64,000 nucleotides of DNA from Enterococcus wangshanyuanii (GTDB taxonomy: Bacteria; Bacillota; Bacilli; Lactobacillales; Enterococcaceae). Positions 44,562 through 53,702 of this stretch are shown one piece after another. The notes beneath the pieces were generated by a model. That model ran no database searches. It saw only the letters and a program-made list of their open reading frames with translations, and was not told the origin of the DNA. The stretch covers positions 2,108,001 to 2,172,000 of the forward strand of contig NZ_CP021874.1 of assembly GCF_002197645.1 (NCBI RefSeq). Reading direction: 5' to 3'. A program made the position numbers and the translations under genes. Within the stretch, counting starts at the first letter, position 1. Every line of letters begins with the position of its first letter.

Positions 44562-45170
44562 GGTTCCCTACTTTGGCTAAAAGTTCCCTAGTTTTTTGTC
44601 ATTTTTTAGTATTTTAAGTTTTCGATCTGTGGATAACTTATTAACTATTTAATCTTTGATGTTCCCTTTTTCGTTATTACGTTTTACTCTTACGCCTAAT
44701 TTAGTGATAAAGGTTCCCTAGTTTGTCCTGTTAAATTTGTAACTAGGGAACTTTCACATGTAATTAGGGAACTTTTTTGTAAAAATAGGAACCACTAAAT
44801 CCTTTTATATCAAGCTTAGTAGACACTCGTTCCCTTAGTTCCTTTATTTAACCCATTAAATACTAAAAAATAACATGCTCTTTTCGTTAATGTTATGTTA
44901 TTAGTTATTCATAACCTGTGGATAAGAGAGCAAATTTATTTAAATGGAGTTTGAAAAAAATAGGAACCTTTATATTCAGAAAGGAAATATAATAACATAA
45001 CACGATATTCGGAGCGAGAATGTTGTTATTTCAGTATTTACGCAACATATTATCTCTTAACTTTTGCGTAATTTCACATTTTTTTGGTTCCTATTTTTAG
45101 GAATTAGTATTTTCCCCGAGCTGCAACCCTTGGTATATTAACATTTATTGGTTCCTTTTTTTTAGGAACC
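44562..45170. other. Origin-like region: GGTTCCCTA repeats and two DnaA boxes
   Basis: GTTCCCT(A) occurs at 44562, 44582, 44661, 44712 and 44829, with inverted TAGGGAAC at 44744 and 44765. Shorter GGTTCC/GGAACC copies continue to 45170, including a GGTTCC/GGAACC hairpin at 45150-45170. Two perfect DnaA boxes TGTGGATAA lie at 44628-44636 and 44917-44925. The region is very AT-rich, as in unwinding elements. Iterons plus DnaA boxes suggest a theta-type origin, although no initiator gene is recognised nearby. It could also be a partition or regulatory locus. Confidence 0.55.
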
Positions 45171-45301
45171 GTATTTTTCGTTCATTTTCTGTTTTTTATA
45201 ATTTTTCGTTATTTTAACGAGAGGTGGATTCATTTCAACAATTTTGAAAATCAGGTGTTGTGGGAAATGAAGTGAAACTAACTTTTTTAGTAAAAAAAAA
45301 A

Positions 45302-45329
45302 CATTCCTAACGAAAATTCGTTAAGAATG
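45302..45329 (-). terminator. Terminator of the CAP-protein gene
   Basis: A 13-bp stem (CATTCCTAACGAA with one mismatch in its partner) and an AA loop, followed on the minus strand by ten T. Confidence 0.9.
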
Positions 45330-45338
45330 CTTGTATTG

Positions 45339-46646
45339 TTATTCTGTTGCTGCATATACATACGCTAGATACCAAACTGTTGTGTATTTTGTTTGACCTG
45401 TCCATACATCAGTATATGCTTCTTGTTTTGATGTTAAAATCAAGTTCGCTAACCACGCATTAGGGTCGAGAATATCGAACTTGTGCCCATCTGATAGGAA
45501 GCCTCCGTATTCGCCTACAATCCCTTCCGCAAGCTTATCAGCTAGTTTTAAAGCAGCTTCCATTGATTTGACTTCTCGTGTATTAAAGTCGCTCTGGAAT
45601 GTTGCTAAGTCATTTGTGACATATAGGATATTTGGAAATAATTCAAAAATGTTTGCTTCTTCTTGTTTTGATTTTTCTGTGTCCCAGTGACCTAAGCCAT
45701 TTTTATGGTCTTCTGCTTTTGATGCTGCATAATCAACTAATGAGTCAGATACAGCAACTTCTCTTAGTCCGTTTGCGATGCGATACATATTGATTTTATC
45801 TAGAATGGCTTTTCGCATTGCTTCTTCTGTTACGGTATATGTCCCGTTTTTATTTTCTTTGACTAATTCTTCGACAGATTTACTGTGATCGAAATCGTTT
45901 AATTCATTTTTGATTTCGTCTTTATTGTCAATGACAATTTCACCTGCTTCAGATTCATCTTTTGGCTTGTCTGGTTTAGGTTTTGATTCTTCTGTTTTGT
46001 CTTTATCTTTGTTTTTATCTTTTTCGGGTGTTTTTGATTCCCCTGTTGATTCAGATGGTTTTGTAGATTCTGAAGGTGTTGTTTCACTTGGAGTCGTTTC
46101 GCTCGGAACTGTTCCAGTATTGCTTGTTCCGCCACCTGTTGAGCTATTATTGCCATTGTCAGTGTCCCCTGCATTGTTATTTGCATTTTGTTGTGCTGTA
46201 ATGGCTACCGCTTCAGTGTCTGCTTGTGCGCGTGCATTTGCAGCGTTAGCTAATGCTTGATTTTGTAAAGCGTATAATTGATTACGTTCCGCAATACGTT
46301 GATGCATTGGATTACGATTATTGTTGATTGTTTCTTGACATTCGGCTTCACGACCGTACCATACGTCTTGTTTATTGCCTGATGCAGTTGCAGCTTGAGC
46401 TTTTTGTAAATTTGCTGTCCAATAATCAATGGTTGCTTGGTTTTGGTTGATACTCGTTGTTAATGCGCTAATTTGTGAATTGTAACTTGCTGCTTCGTTT
46501 TCATATTGTGTAATTGAATTTACAACCGCATCTGATACGCCAGCTACGCCGTTCCATGTCGCAGCGAAAGTTGCTATGGGAATTAAAATATTTAGTGCTA
46601 AGATAGATACTGTTATTATGATTAATGTTTTAAATTTTTGTTTCAT
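45339..46646 (-). CDS. Secreted CAP/SCP-domain protein
   Basis: 435 aa exported protein. Signal peptide at residues 1-28 (TLIIITVSILALNILIPIATFAA). A helical, Gln/Asn/Ala-rich region (residues 29-160, coiled-coil like) is followed by a Ser/Thr/Pro/Lys low-complexity linker (about 165-235) and a C-terminal CAP domain (AILDKINMYRIANGLREVAV, then DYAASKAEDHKNGLGHWDTE). CAP proteins are secreted cysteine-rich-secretory-like domains of diverse function. No sortase motif is seen. It is at the right edge of the noncoding centre. Confidence 0.82.
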   Translation of the reverse strand: MKQKFKTLIIITVSILALNILIPIATFAATWNGVAGVSDAVVNSITQYENEAASYNSQISALTTSINQNQATIDYWTANLQKAQAATASGNKQDVWYGREAECQETINNNRNPMHQRIAERNQLYALQNQALANAANARAQADTEAVAITAQQNANNNAGDTDNGNNSSTGGGTSNTGTVPSETTPSETTPSESTKPSESTGESKTPEKDKNKDKDKTEESKPKPDKPKDESEAGEIVIDNKDEIKNELNDFDHSKSVEELVKENKNGTYTVTEEAMRKAILDKINMYRIANGLREVAVSDSLVDYAASKAEDHKNGLGHWDTEKSKQEEANIFELFPNILYVTNDLATFQSDFNTREVKSMEAALKLADKLAEGIVGEYGGFLSDGHKFDILDPNAWLANLILTSKQEAYTDVWTGQTKYTTVWYLAYVYAATE

Positions 46647-46719
46647 GATAATAATCTCCTTTTATGATGGTAATGCTAAAAGTTTTGAAGATATAAACAG
46701 GTAAATGAATATAACCAAC

Positions 46720-46977
46720 TCATGATTTTTCTCCCAATGATTTATCACGAATTGCTTGAGCATATGCACTAGAAGTTATTTCAAGAGATTGAATATGGTC
46801 ACTATATTCTTTTAAAAAACGACGTTGTACTTCTTTTTCATGTATCTCTAGCGAAAGAGCTTCGATTTGCTTCTCAATTTCCAGACATTTCTTTTCGTAG
46901 TCAGCAGATTGGCGTTCGTAATCACAAATTTTTTTAAAATCATGTAATTCCATCATAAATTCCTCAGATTTAGTCAT
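46720..46977 (-). CDS. Small coiled-coil protein, 85 aa
   Basis: Almost entirely helical and charged (FKKICDYERQSADYEKKCLE, then IEALSLEIHEKEVQRRFLKE), consistent with a cytosolic coiled coil. It lies between the secreted CAP protein and a lipoprotein gene, with short gaps, and probably belongs to the same unit. No function recognised. Confidence 0.55.
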   Translation of the reverse strand: MTKSEEFMMELHDFKKICDYERQSADYEKKCLEIEKQIEALSLEIHEKEVQRRFLKEYSDHIQSLEITSSAYAQAIRDKSLGEKS

Positions 46978-47025
46978 CTAGAATACCTGATGGATAATAA
47001 ATTACTATGAGTACGATATATAATT

Positions 47026-47856
47026 TTACTCATCAACGGTTACCCCTTTCGCTCCTGGTTGATCTAAAATTAAAGAAAGTTCTTCAGCTTTTTCTGGATC
47101 ACGTGTGACAAAATAATCTCCATCAGTTGTTTTTAGACCACAAAACCATTCATCATAAATTTGGAATTTAGCATAGATACCACCTGGTTCAAATTTAAGT
47201 TTACTTTTATCAATAGAAATAGAATAGTCCTCTTCAATATTAGATACTTGATAAATAAACTGTTGTTCTTCAGTAGTATTTCCAGTTGAATCAGTGACCA
47301 AATTCAACTTATACTTTTGTGGTTTAATTTGAGATAACATCTTATCAAAATCTACGCTCTTAGCAGATTCTTGTCGTGCTTTTTCTTCTATTATTCGCTC
47401 ATTCATCATTGCAATATCTTCATCAGAAAATCCCTTCATCGCAAGAGTTTCAGTATAATGATCTATATTTTTTTGAGCAGTATCAATTATCAGCGTAACA
47501 TTACGAGAGTATAGATATTCATCTCTAACTTGTATTGCTTCTTTGATAATTTCTTTGTCTGACATTTCAATAACTTCGCTCAATGGTAATTCACCATATT
47601 TTGACACTTTACCATTTTCTACTACAAAAACTGTACCCTCAGAATCTTTTCCAGGGGTATTGGCTGATACTAAATACCATATCTGGCGCCCCTTCTTATT
47701 TAATGCTTCGCTAATCGGTGTTTCTTTTTGGATCTCGTTCCTGTTGCCGTCACCCGTTTCAGGAAGAACTTTATCAATGTTCCCATTGCTGCACCCTATC
47801 AGGACGACCCCACATAAAATTGCTGCTACTATTACGACTTTTTTCAATTCCTTCAC
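47026..47856 (-). CDS. Lipoprotein, 276 aa
   Basis: Lipoprotein signal MKELKKVVIVAAILCGVVLIGCS with lipobox LIGC. The mature part is a mixed alpha/beta domain (GRQIWYLVSANTPGKDSEGT near residue 57; YKLNLVTDSTGNTTEEQQF near 185). No family recognised, but a cell-surface sensory or adhesion role with the CAP protein is plausible. It is divergent from the XRE gene at 48027. Confidence 0.65.
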   Translation of the reverse strand: MKELKKVVIVAAILCGVVLIGCSNGNIDKVLPETGDGNRNEIQKETPISEALNKKGRQIWYLVSANTPGKDSEGTVFVVENGKVSKYGELPLSEVIEMSDKEIIKEAIQVRDEYLYSRNVTLIIDTAQKNIDHYTETLAMKGFSDEDIAMMNERIIEEKARQESAKSVDFDKMLSQIKPQKYKLNLVTDSTGNTTEEQQFIYQVSNIEEDYSISIDKSKLKFEPGGIYAKFQIYDEWFCGLKTTDGDYFVTRDPEKAEELSLILDQPGAKGVTVDE

Positions 47857-48026
47857 TCCTTATTTTTGTTTATACAGTCTAGAAATAACTCAGTTAACAT
47901 TACCAATATGTATTTAAAATCCAATGATATATACATATATATCATATTATAAGTTGCAAGAATACATTTGTCATCTTATTTTTTTGTCTGTGAGGATATA
48001 TCATTAAATAGAAAGAAGGTGATGGT

Positions 48027-48344
48027 GTGCTAAATGAACAGATATCCGCTCAAATACGAGCCTATCGTACGAACAAAAAAATGACTTTGGCAGAATTGGC
48101 TCAGTCTTCTGGAATTGATGACACATATTTAGGTAGGGTAGAGCGAAATGAAATTAACATTACGTTAAATACACTAGATAAAATTATTGTTGGTTTGAAG
48201 ATGACCCCATCTGAATTTTTCAGTTTCTTAGATTTAGAAAGTGATGATCCCGCATTAGCCCACCTAATGCGAGAAGTCAAAAATTCTCCTAAGAGAGAAA
48301 AAATGACTAAGCTACTTGAAAATATCGTTGATTTATCTGAATAG
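48027..48344 (+). CDS. XRE-family transcriptional regulator, element 2
   Basis: 105-aa Cro/C1 regulator. Helix-turn-helix at residues about 8-62 (IRAYRTNKKMTLAELAQSSG, then DDTYLGRVERNEINITLNTL), with a short acidic C-terminus. It starts at GTG 48027 behind AAGGTGA. Divergent from the lipoprotein gene, so it may control that operon. Confidence 0.82.
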   Translation: MLNEQISAQIRAYRTNKKMTLAELAQSSGIDDTYLGRVERNEINITLNTLDKIIVGLKMTPSEFFSFLDLESDDPALAHLMREVKNSPKREKMTKLLENIVDLSE

Positions 48345-48350
48345 AAAATA

Positions 48351-48377
48351 AAAAGATTACAATTCGTAGTCTTTTTA
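48351..48377 (+). terminator. Terminator of the XRE gene
   Basis: AAAAAGATTA pairs with TAGTCTTTTT (one mismatch), 7 nt past the stop codon, with T-rich continuation. Confidence 0.7.
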
Positions 48378-48447
48378 ATTTTTATTTAAATCTAAGCAAT
48401 CATCACTTTCATAGGTGCTGAATTAGAAGATTTTTGACGTCGAAAAA

Positions 48448-48472
48448 AGCCTTGGCTAAAACAGCTAAGGCT
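48448..48472 (-). terminator. Terminator of the radC gene
   Basis: AGCCTTGGCT pairs with AGCTAAGGCT and is followed on the minus strand by TTTTTTCG. The rest of the 48345-48607 gap shows no gene. Confidence 0.7.
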
Positions 48473-48607
48473 AGAATACAACATTATTTTTGATTTGTGA
48501 ATAGCTCGAAAGCTCATGAATTAATTTCGTTAATTAAATAAATATTTTTGGATAAAATTAATTTTAATATACGTGTCAAGCTCTGTCAAATTAACTAAAA
48601 TTAAAGA

Positions 48608-49252
48608 TCAATTTTCAGCGTAGGAGTAATAAGTCGATTCTCCCAGAATAAGATGATCCAACATTTGTATTCCAACCAGTTCACAAACTTTTGTTAATCG
48701 CGATGTGAATATGGTGTCAGCTTCACTAGGTGTTGGATCACCAGATGGATGATTATGTGCAACAATAATTTGAGCAGCATTATCTCTTATCGCTTCCCTA
48801 AAAATATCTCTGGGATGAGCGATACTTTGATTTAAAGTTCCGACAAATAATGTCCGCTTTCTGATAATTTGATTCTTAGTATTCAACGTTAGGAGAATGA
48901 AATGCTCTTGTTCTAAATCACGTGTTTCTTGAATTAAGTGTTGAGCAAGCCCATACGAACTAGTTATTTTCTCTTTTTTCGTATCAAATTGTAAAATACG
49001 TTTTGATAATTCAAAGCTTGCTTTGAATTGGAATTCTTTATTCGTTGGAAATTCAGAAAATCCATTTCTTAAATCTGTTAAAGTATCTATACTTTCTAAT
49101 AGTTCAACTGCTTGTGAAGGTTTTAAATTGAATGAAAGCTCAACTAGCTCTTGGGTACTTAATTCATTAAAGTTTGTTGTTCTTATTCGATCGTTTAACA
49201 TATTAGAAGTTATTACTTGCTTTTTTAGAGTTTTTTCTGTTGTTACTGCCAT
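48608..49252 (-). CDS. radC: RadC-family JAB metalloprotein
   Basis: 214-aa RadC/MPN-type protein. The JAMM motif is AHNHPSGDPTPSEAD near residue 164 with an upstream Glu strand (EHFILLTLNTKNQI) near 115, so both zinc-ligand and catalytic positions are present. The usual N-terminal helix-hairpin-helix region is reduced. RadC proteins on plasmids and ICEs are linked to DNA entry and antirestriction-type functions, though their activity is unproved. Here it shares the element with ArdA. Confidence 0.88.
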   Translation of the reverse strand: MAVTTEKTLKKQVITSNMLNDRIRTTNFNELSTQELVELSFNLKPSQAVELLESIDTLTDLRNGFSEFPTNKEFQFKASFELSKRILQFDTKKEKITSSYGLAQHLIQETRDLEQEHFILLTLNTKNQIIRKRTLFVGTLNQSIAHPRDIFREAIRDNAAQIIVAHNHPSGDPTPSEADTIFTSRLTKVCELVGIQMLDHLILGESTYYSYAEN

Positions 49253-49431
49253 TATTCATCATTCCTTTTCTATTTATTCATGAATCATTTTGGCAAGCCA
49301 CGCTTGCCTATCCAAATTAGAAAATGACCATCGCAGAAACTTATGTTAGATGATATAATCAAATTATGGTAGTTAAATCACAACAAATAGATTAAAATTT
49401 TATTAACTAGGTGCAGGAGAGTGAAATTACA

Positions 49432-51120
49432 ATGACAGATTTTTTTGATAAAAAGCATTATGGATTGATAGATAATAAACATATGGCAATCAATGATATT
49501 TATGGAATCGACATAGAAAATTTTCGTCTTTTTAAAAATCAAAAACTCAATCTGGGTCAGGAAATGACTGTTGTTTCTGGTAGAAATGGTACTATGAAAT
49601 CCACTCTCCTTGGATTGCTGGCTCAACCATACAGAACTGAACACAAAGACTTGTATGGAAATCGGATGCAAACAAAATTTAGTGATGTTTTCAAACTGTC
49701 TTCAGAAAAAGATAAAGATGACTACATATACCATATTCGATTAAATGTAGACGGAGATTTGAAACTGAAGGAACCTATTCCTTTATATTTCCAGCCTGGA
49801 AATCCAAATTCCAAAACTAGTAAAAAAGACAGACACCGATTAGTTCCAAGTGGAAGACAGCAAGGTGACGGATATTTTACTCTTCCATCAGTTTATATAA
49901 ATTTGAAAAGACTCTACCCTTTAATAGATTCTGGGGAAATAAAGTCTGTTTCGATAGAATATGACATGGCTGAAAAAAAATTCATTAGTAGCCTTTATCA
50001 ACAGGTTCTATTAAGAGAGGATTTTGATAATTTTGAAAAATACTCAACTAATATCAGTAGAATAAGCAAAAATCCTTATGGTCCAGAAAACTCTTACTAT
50101 GATGTTAATTCAATTTCGTCTGGTGAAGATAACTTAAGTACATTTGCTGATGTTTTAGTATCATTTATGAGAATTTTCAGCGCTAATAAAAAGAATAAAT
50201 ACAATGGTCTAACTGGAATATTAGCTATTGATGAATTTGAAGCTAGTCTCCATCCAATTGCACAAATGAATCTATTTAATTTTTTGTTCGATTGGTCAAG
50301 AAAATATAAAGTTAAAATAATTTTAAATACTCATTCACTTTTTTTGATTCAAAATATATATCTATCCCAAAAAGAACGTTTGGAACATAAAAGGATAATC
50401 ATAAATTTTATCGCTTCTCAGTTTGAAGAAGATAACATTTTAAGCATTTATGAGAACCCTCCTTATAATTTAGCCTATAGCGAATTGACACTATCTGATT
50501 ACACCGAAAACAGCAATTTAGCTAAAGTCAAAATACTCTGTGAAGATGAAGTTGCTGAGTTATTATTGAAGAGAGTTATAAAAACACAGAAGATTCTCTC
50601 ACAAATAAATTTTTCTCATGTAGTTAACGATGACAATCCTGGAACTAGCTACACATTATTGACAAATTTATGTAAAAGCTTTCCCAATATTCTCAATGAA
50701 ACGATGTCTATGGTAGTACTTGATGCAGATATTGACTGCCGAGCAGTTAAAGTTGGGAAATTTCCACACGTTCTCAATTTCCCTTCTCTTTTTGATGGTT
50801 TACCCTTTGAAAAAGAGCTCATAAAATATATACTGACTTTAGATGGTAGTAATGCTTTTTTCAAAAAATTCAAGAAGCAAAAAGAAATGTTTAAACAATC
50901 TTTTACTCGATATAAAGTACCACTGAATGTAGAAAATTATAAAGATGAAGATGTCAAACCTTTTAAAAATTGGTATGATTCTAATAAAAATGATGCTAAA
51001 AAGTATCTTACCTATTACGTGAATGACAATAGAGAATTATTTAATGATTTTTTGAAACATCTTTTGCAACATGTCAATGATATAAGGACAAAAAATGGAT
51101 TTACAAAAATAGAAGATTAG
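49432..51120 (+). CDS. OLD-like protein: AAA (ABC-type) ATPase with TOPRIM-like C-terminus
   Basis: About 562 aa. The N-terminal ATPase has IENFRLFKNQKLNLGQEMTV and P-loop GRNGTMKSTLL (residue about 49), signature-like SSGEDNLSTFADVL (residue about 224), Walker B GILAIDEFEASLHP near 258 and the switch His in IILNTHS. A TOPRIM-like segment near residue 359, KILCEDEVAELLLKRVI (conserved Glu), is followed by MVVLDADIDC (D-x-D). This is the OLD-nuclease layout. The gene abuts a Dam-type methylase gene 12 nt downstream. The P-loop has Met for the last Gly. A defence role is inferred. Confidence 0.78.
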   Translation: MTDFFDKKHYGLIDNKHMAINDIYGIDIENFRLFKNQKLNLGQEMTVVSGRNGTMKSTLLGLLAQPYRTEHKDLYGNRMQTKFSDVFKLSSEKDKDDYIYHIRLNVDGDLKLKEPIPLYFQPGNPNSKTSKKDRHRLVPSGRQQGDGYFTLPSVYINLKRLYPLIDSGEIKSVSIEYDMAEKKFISSLYQQVLLREDFDNFEKYSTNISRISKNPYGPENSYYDVNSISSGEDNLSTFADVLVSFMRIFSANKKNKYNGLTGILAIDEFEASLHPIAQMNLFNFLFDWSRKYKVKIILNTHSLFLIQNIYLSQKERLEHKRIIINFIASQFEEDNILSIYENPPYNLAYSELTLSDYTENSNLAKVKILCEDEVAELLLKRVIKTQKILSQINFSHVVNDDNPGTSYTLLTNLCKSFPNILNETMSMVVLDADIDCRAVKVGKFPHVLNFPSLFDGLPFEKELIKYILTLDGSNAFFKKFKKQKEMFKQSFTRYKVPLNVENYKDEDVKPFKNWYDSNKNDAKKYLTYYVNDNRELFNDFLKHLLQHVNDIRTKNGFTKIED

Positions 51121-51132
51121 AGGTGATTATAT

Positions 51133-52005
51133 ATGCCACACACAAAGTCTCCACTTAGGTATCCTGGTGGAAAAACTCAGTTATATAGATTTGTTAAATC
51201 TATTATGGATTTAAATAATATTAATGGAACATATATTGAAGCATACTCGGGCGGTTTTGGGATAGGTATTGAACTTCTCTTAAACAATGATGTTGAACAA
51301 GTTGTGATAAATGATTATGATAAGTCAATTTACTCAGTATGGTATTCAATTTTACATCATACAGATGCTCTTATCTCTTTAATTGAAGAAACTCCAATTA
51401 CCATAGAAGAGTGGCGTAAACAAAAAGATATAAATAGTAATTATAAAAATTACAGAAATAGCTTAGAAAATGGTTTTTCTACATTATTTTTAAATCGAAC
51501 AAATCGAAGTGGAATTATAAATGCTGGTCCAATTGGTGGCTATCAACAGAACAGTAATTACAAATTAGATTGTAGATTTAATAAGGCTGGATTAATAAAA
51601 AAGATACGTATGATTGCTGATAAAAAAGATAGAATAGATTTATTTCAATTAGATGCAGTCCGGCTAATTGACCGGATTCCAGAAAGATATGATTGTGAGA
51701 CTAGCTTCATTTTCTTTGATCCACCATACTATATACAAGGTAAAAATTTATATACAAATTTTTACACTCATAAAGATCATGAAAAATTAGCTCTTAAAAT
51801 TTCAAATCTAGAACAGTACTATTGGATTACAACTTATGACTACACTCCTCAAATACAAGATATTTATAATCAATTTGATAACAAAGCTTGCACATACGAA
51901 TTATTATATTCTGCACAAAATAAGCGAAAAGCTACAGAATTTCTTTTTGCAAGCGAAAAAACAAATTTGATATCTGCTGATAAAGTCAAATTATCTCCCA
52001 TATAA
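51133..52005 (+). CDS. Dam-type (D12 class) DNA adenine-N6 methyltransferase
   Basis: 290-aa adenine methylase. Motif I is SPLRYPGGKTQLYRF near residue 6, the D12-class SAM-binding start, and motif IV is FDPPYYIQGKNLY near residue 197 (DPPY). Other family segments are YIEAYSGGFGIGIELLLNND near 36 and FLNRTNRSGIINAGPIGGY near 118. It follows the OLD-like gene 12 nt later with AGAGGTGA as binding site, so they form one operon. The target sequence (GATC or other) cannot be read from the gene. Confidence 0.92.
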   Translation: MPHTKSPLRYPGGKTQLYRFVKSIMDLNNINGTYIEAYSGGFGIGIELLLNNDVEQVVINDYDKSIYSVWYSILHHTDALISLIEETPITIEEWRKQKDINSNYKNYRNSLENGFSTLFLNRTNRSGIINAGPIGGYQQNSNYKLDCRFNKAGLIKKIRMIADKKDRIDLFQLDAVRLIDRIPERYDCETSFIFFDPPYYIQGKNLYTNFYTHKDHEKLALKISNLEQYYWITTYDYTPQIQDIYNQFDNKACTYELLYSAQNKRKATEFLFASEKTNLISADKVKLSPI

Positions 52006-52010
52006 ACTAA

Positions 52011-52063
52011 AAACAGAGGTGGTATAATCACTATCAAGGATAGGACTATATCACTTCTGTTTC
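52011..52063. terminator. Convergent terminator between the methylase and the nuclease-like gene
   Basis: AAACAGAGGTG and its near-complement CACTTCTGTTT (one mismatch) flank a 31-nt loop in the short gap between two convergent genes. Confidence 0.5.
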
Positions 52064-53618
52064 ATATCAGAAAATCACTAATAAACTCGTTAATATTAAT
52101 GAATTCAGCAAAAAAAATAGGAAAAATAAATGTTTCTTCAAATAAAGATATTTTAGAGTATTTATTTTTTATCTTCCTAGGAAGTCCTTTATCAATATTT
52201 TCTAAAGCGTAGTTCACCATACTGTTACCCATTACAGTATTCATACATTTTAGATAATGATCTACTAATAAAATTGGAGAGGGCAATTTAACTGTTGTAC
52301 CCAATCCTATTGAATAATTAGTTAAAGTGAAGTAGTTGATCTTTTTCGGTTTTTTGCAAGAAAATCTTTCACCAAAATATTCTTCAAGAATACTATCTGA
52401 AATAAATTCCCTGGCTTTAATATTTTGTTCCAATGCTTTACTTATATTGCTTTTATCTAATTTTATAATTTCTTGCGGGCTATCAATCGGGATTTTAAAC
52501 TTTAGTTCAATCACTTGTAAATCCTCTTGAAACGGATTATAAACTAACAAATCTACTCCTGGAAGAGCTTTTTTTCCTTCCGCAATAAGAACGTTTTTTG
52601 GTAAATTATTTTTCAGATACTCAATTTGCTGCTTTTCAAATTTCTTTTGTTCACTCGAAAATTTTTTACTATTTTTTACATTTAAGAGTCTAAATATATT
52701 TGAGTCTAATCTTTGTAACATAAAAAAACTAGGCAGGAAAAATAACTGATTATTGATTGGCACAAAATACGAAAGTGAAATATCAGAGCGATTATTTGAA
52801 AAGTCAAAAGTTAAAAATTCTAGTATACTTGAAACTACTTGCTTCTCAAGAATAGTATTTTCACTTATTAAGTTTGTCCACTCTACTAAACTTTTATTTA
52901 TAAATCCTGATTGGTTAACTATAATCACATTATTCATTAGTTCATCAACCGCAATTCTATTTAAAAACGTTGTAAATACTTTATAATCTTCTAAATTAAA
53001 ACCATCAAATTGAATATCTGCATTAGTTTGAAACATTTTCTCATGTGTAATATCCATTGCTTCATGATAATCTATCAATTCATTTCTATTGACGTCAGCT
53101 ATAATACTTTTTGTTTCAAGGTTCTTAAAGAAAACATCGTATGTAATATTGTATTTTACACTATCTCCATTAACATAATTAAAATTTAAATCACCGTTTT
53201 TTTTGATAGACAGTTTAACAATATCTTTAGCATGAAAAGATTCATATTTTTTATACAAGGATAGCTTGTATGCAGATGCCATTAAAGGAAGAAATTCATC
53301 TACTGTAATTGATACGTTTTCATCTATTATTCCATTATTAATCAAATTTATACCTTTAAATATTTCAAAAAGAGCACACTGAAAAAAATCAATAAGCTCA
53401 AATGAAGGGAAATCTAAACCTAGAATTTTCTTAAATATATTCTCGTCCAGCATAATTAATCTGTGTACCGAACCAATTTTTTTAAAGATGATTTCAGCCG
53501 CTTGCTCATTGGATAATTTAAATAGTTTATGATCATAAAGTTCTTTTTCCATAGCCTGGCGCTTTTCGTAGAGCATAGAACTGTTAGCTGCCTTATTATA
53601 TTTCCCCACTATAATCAT
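52062..53618 (-). CDS. Putative PD-(D/E)XK nuclease-domain protein
   Basis: About 518 aa. The C-terminal third contains PGVDLLVYNPFQEDLQVIEL followed by KFK, which fits the PD-(D/E)XK core (Asp, then E-L-K). A preceding Lys/Glu-rich helix (SSEQKKFEKQQIEYLKNNLP) resembles DUF4263/Shedu-type nucleases. The N-terminal 330 residues show no known domain. ATG 53618 follows GGAGGAG. The gene converges on the OLD-like/methylase operon, so it is regulated separately. Nuclease activity is inferred from the motif. Confidence 0.6.
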   Translation of the reverse strand: MIIVGKYNKAANSSMLYEKRQAMEKELYDHKLFKLSNEQAAEIIFKKIGSVHRLIMLDENIFKKILGLDFPSFELIDFFQCALFEIFKGINLINNGIIDENVSITVDEFLPLMASAYKLSLYKKYESFHAKDIVKLSIKKNGDLNFNYVNGDSVKYNITYDVFFKNLETKSIIADVNRNELIDYHEAMDITHEKMFQTNADIQFDGFNLEDYKVFTTFLNRIAVDELMNNVIIVNQSGFINKSLVEWTNLISENTILEKQVVSSILEFLTFDFSNNRSDISLSYFVPINNQLFFLPSFFMLQRLDSNIFRLLNVKNSKKFSSEQKKFEKQQIEYLKNNLPKNVLIAEGKKALPGVDLLVYNPFQEDLQVIELKFKIPIDSPQEIIKLDKSNISKALEQNIKAREFISDSILEEYFGERFSCKKPKKINYFTLTNYSIGLGTTVKLPSPILLVDHYLKCMNTVMGNSMVNYALENIDKGLPRKIKNKYSKISLFEETFIFPIFFAEFININEFISDFLI

Positions 53619-53702
53619 CGTCTCCTCCATAAAACTAATTATCATAATTATATCACAAATTATTTGATACTAATTTTGTTGGTATCCTGTTTATCTATTT
53701 CC

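Noticed and set aside
44562-45170. GTTCCCTA repeats considered as a CRISPR-like array
   Set aside because: Units are only 7-9 nt, spacings are irregular and both orientations occur; there are no uniform spacers and no cas genes.
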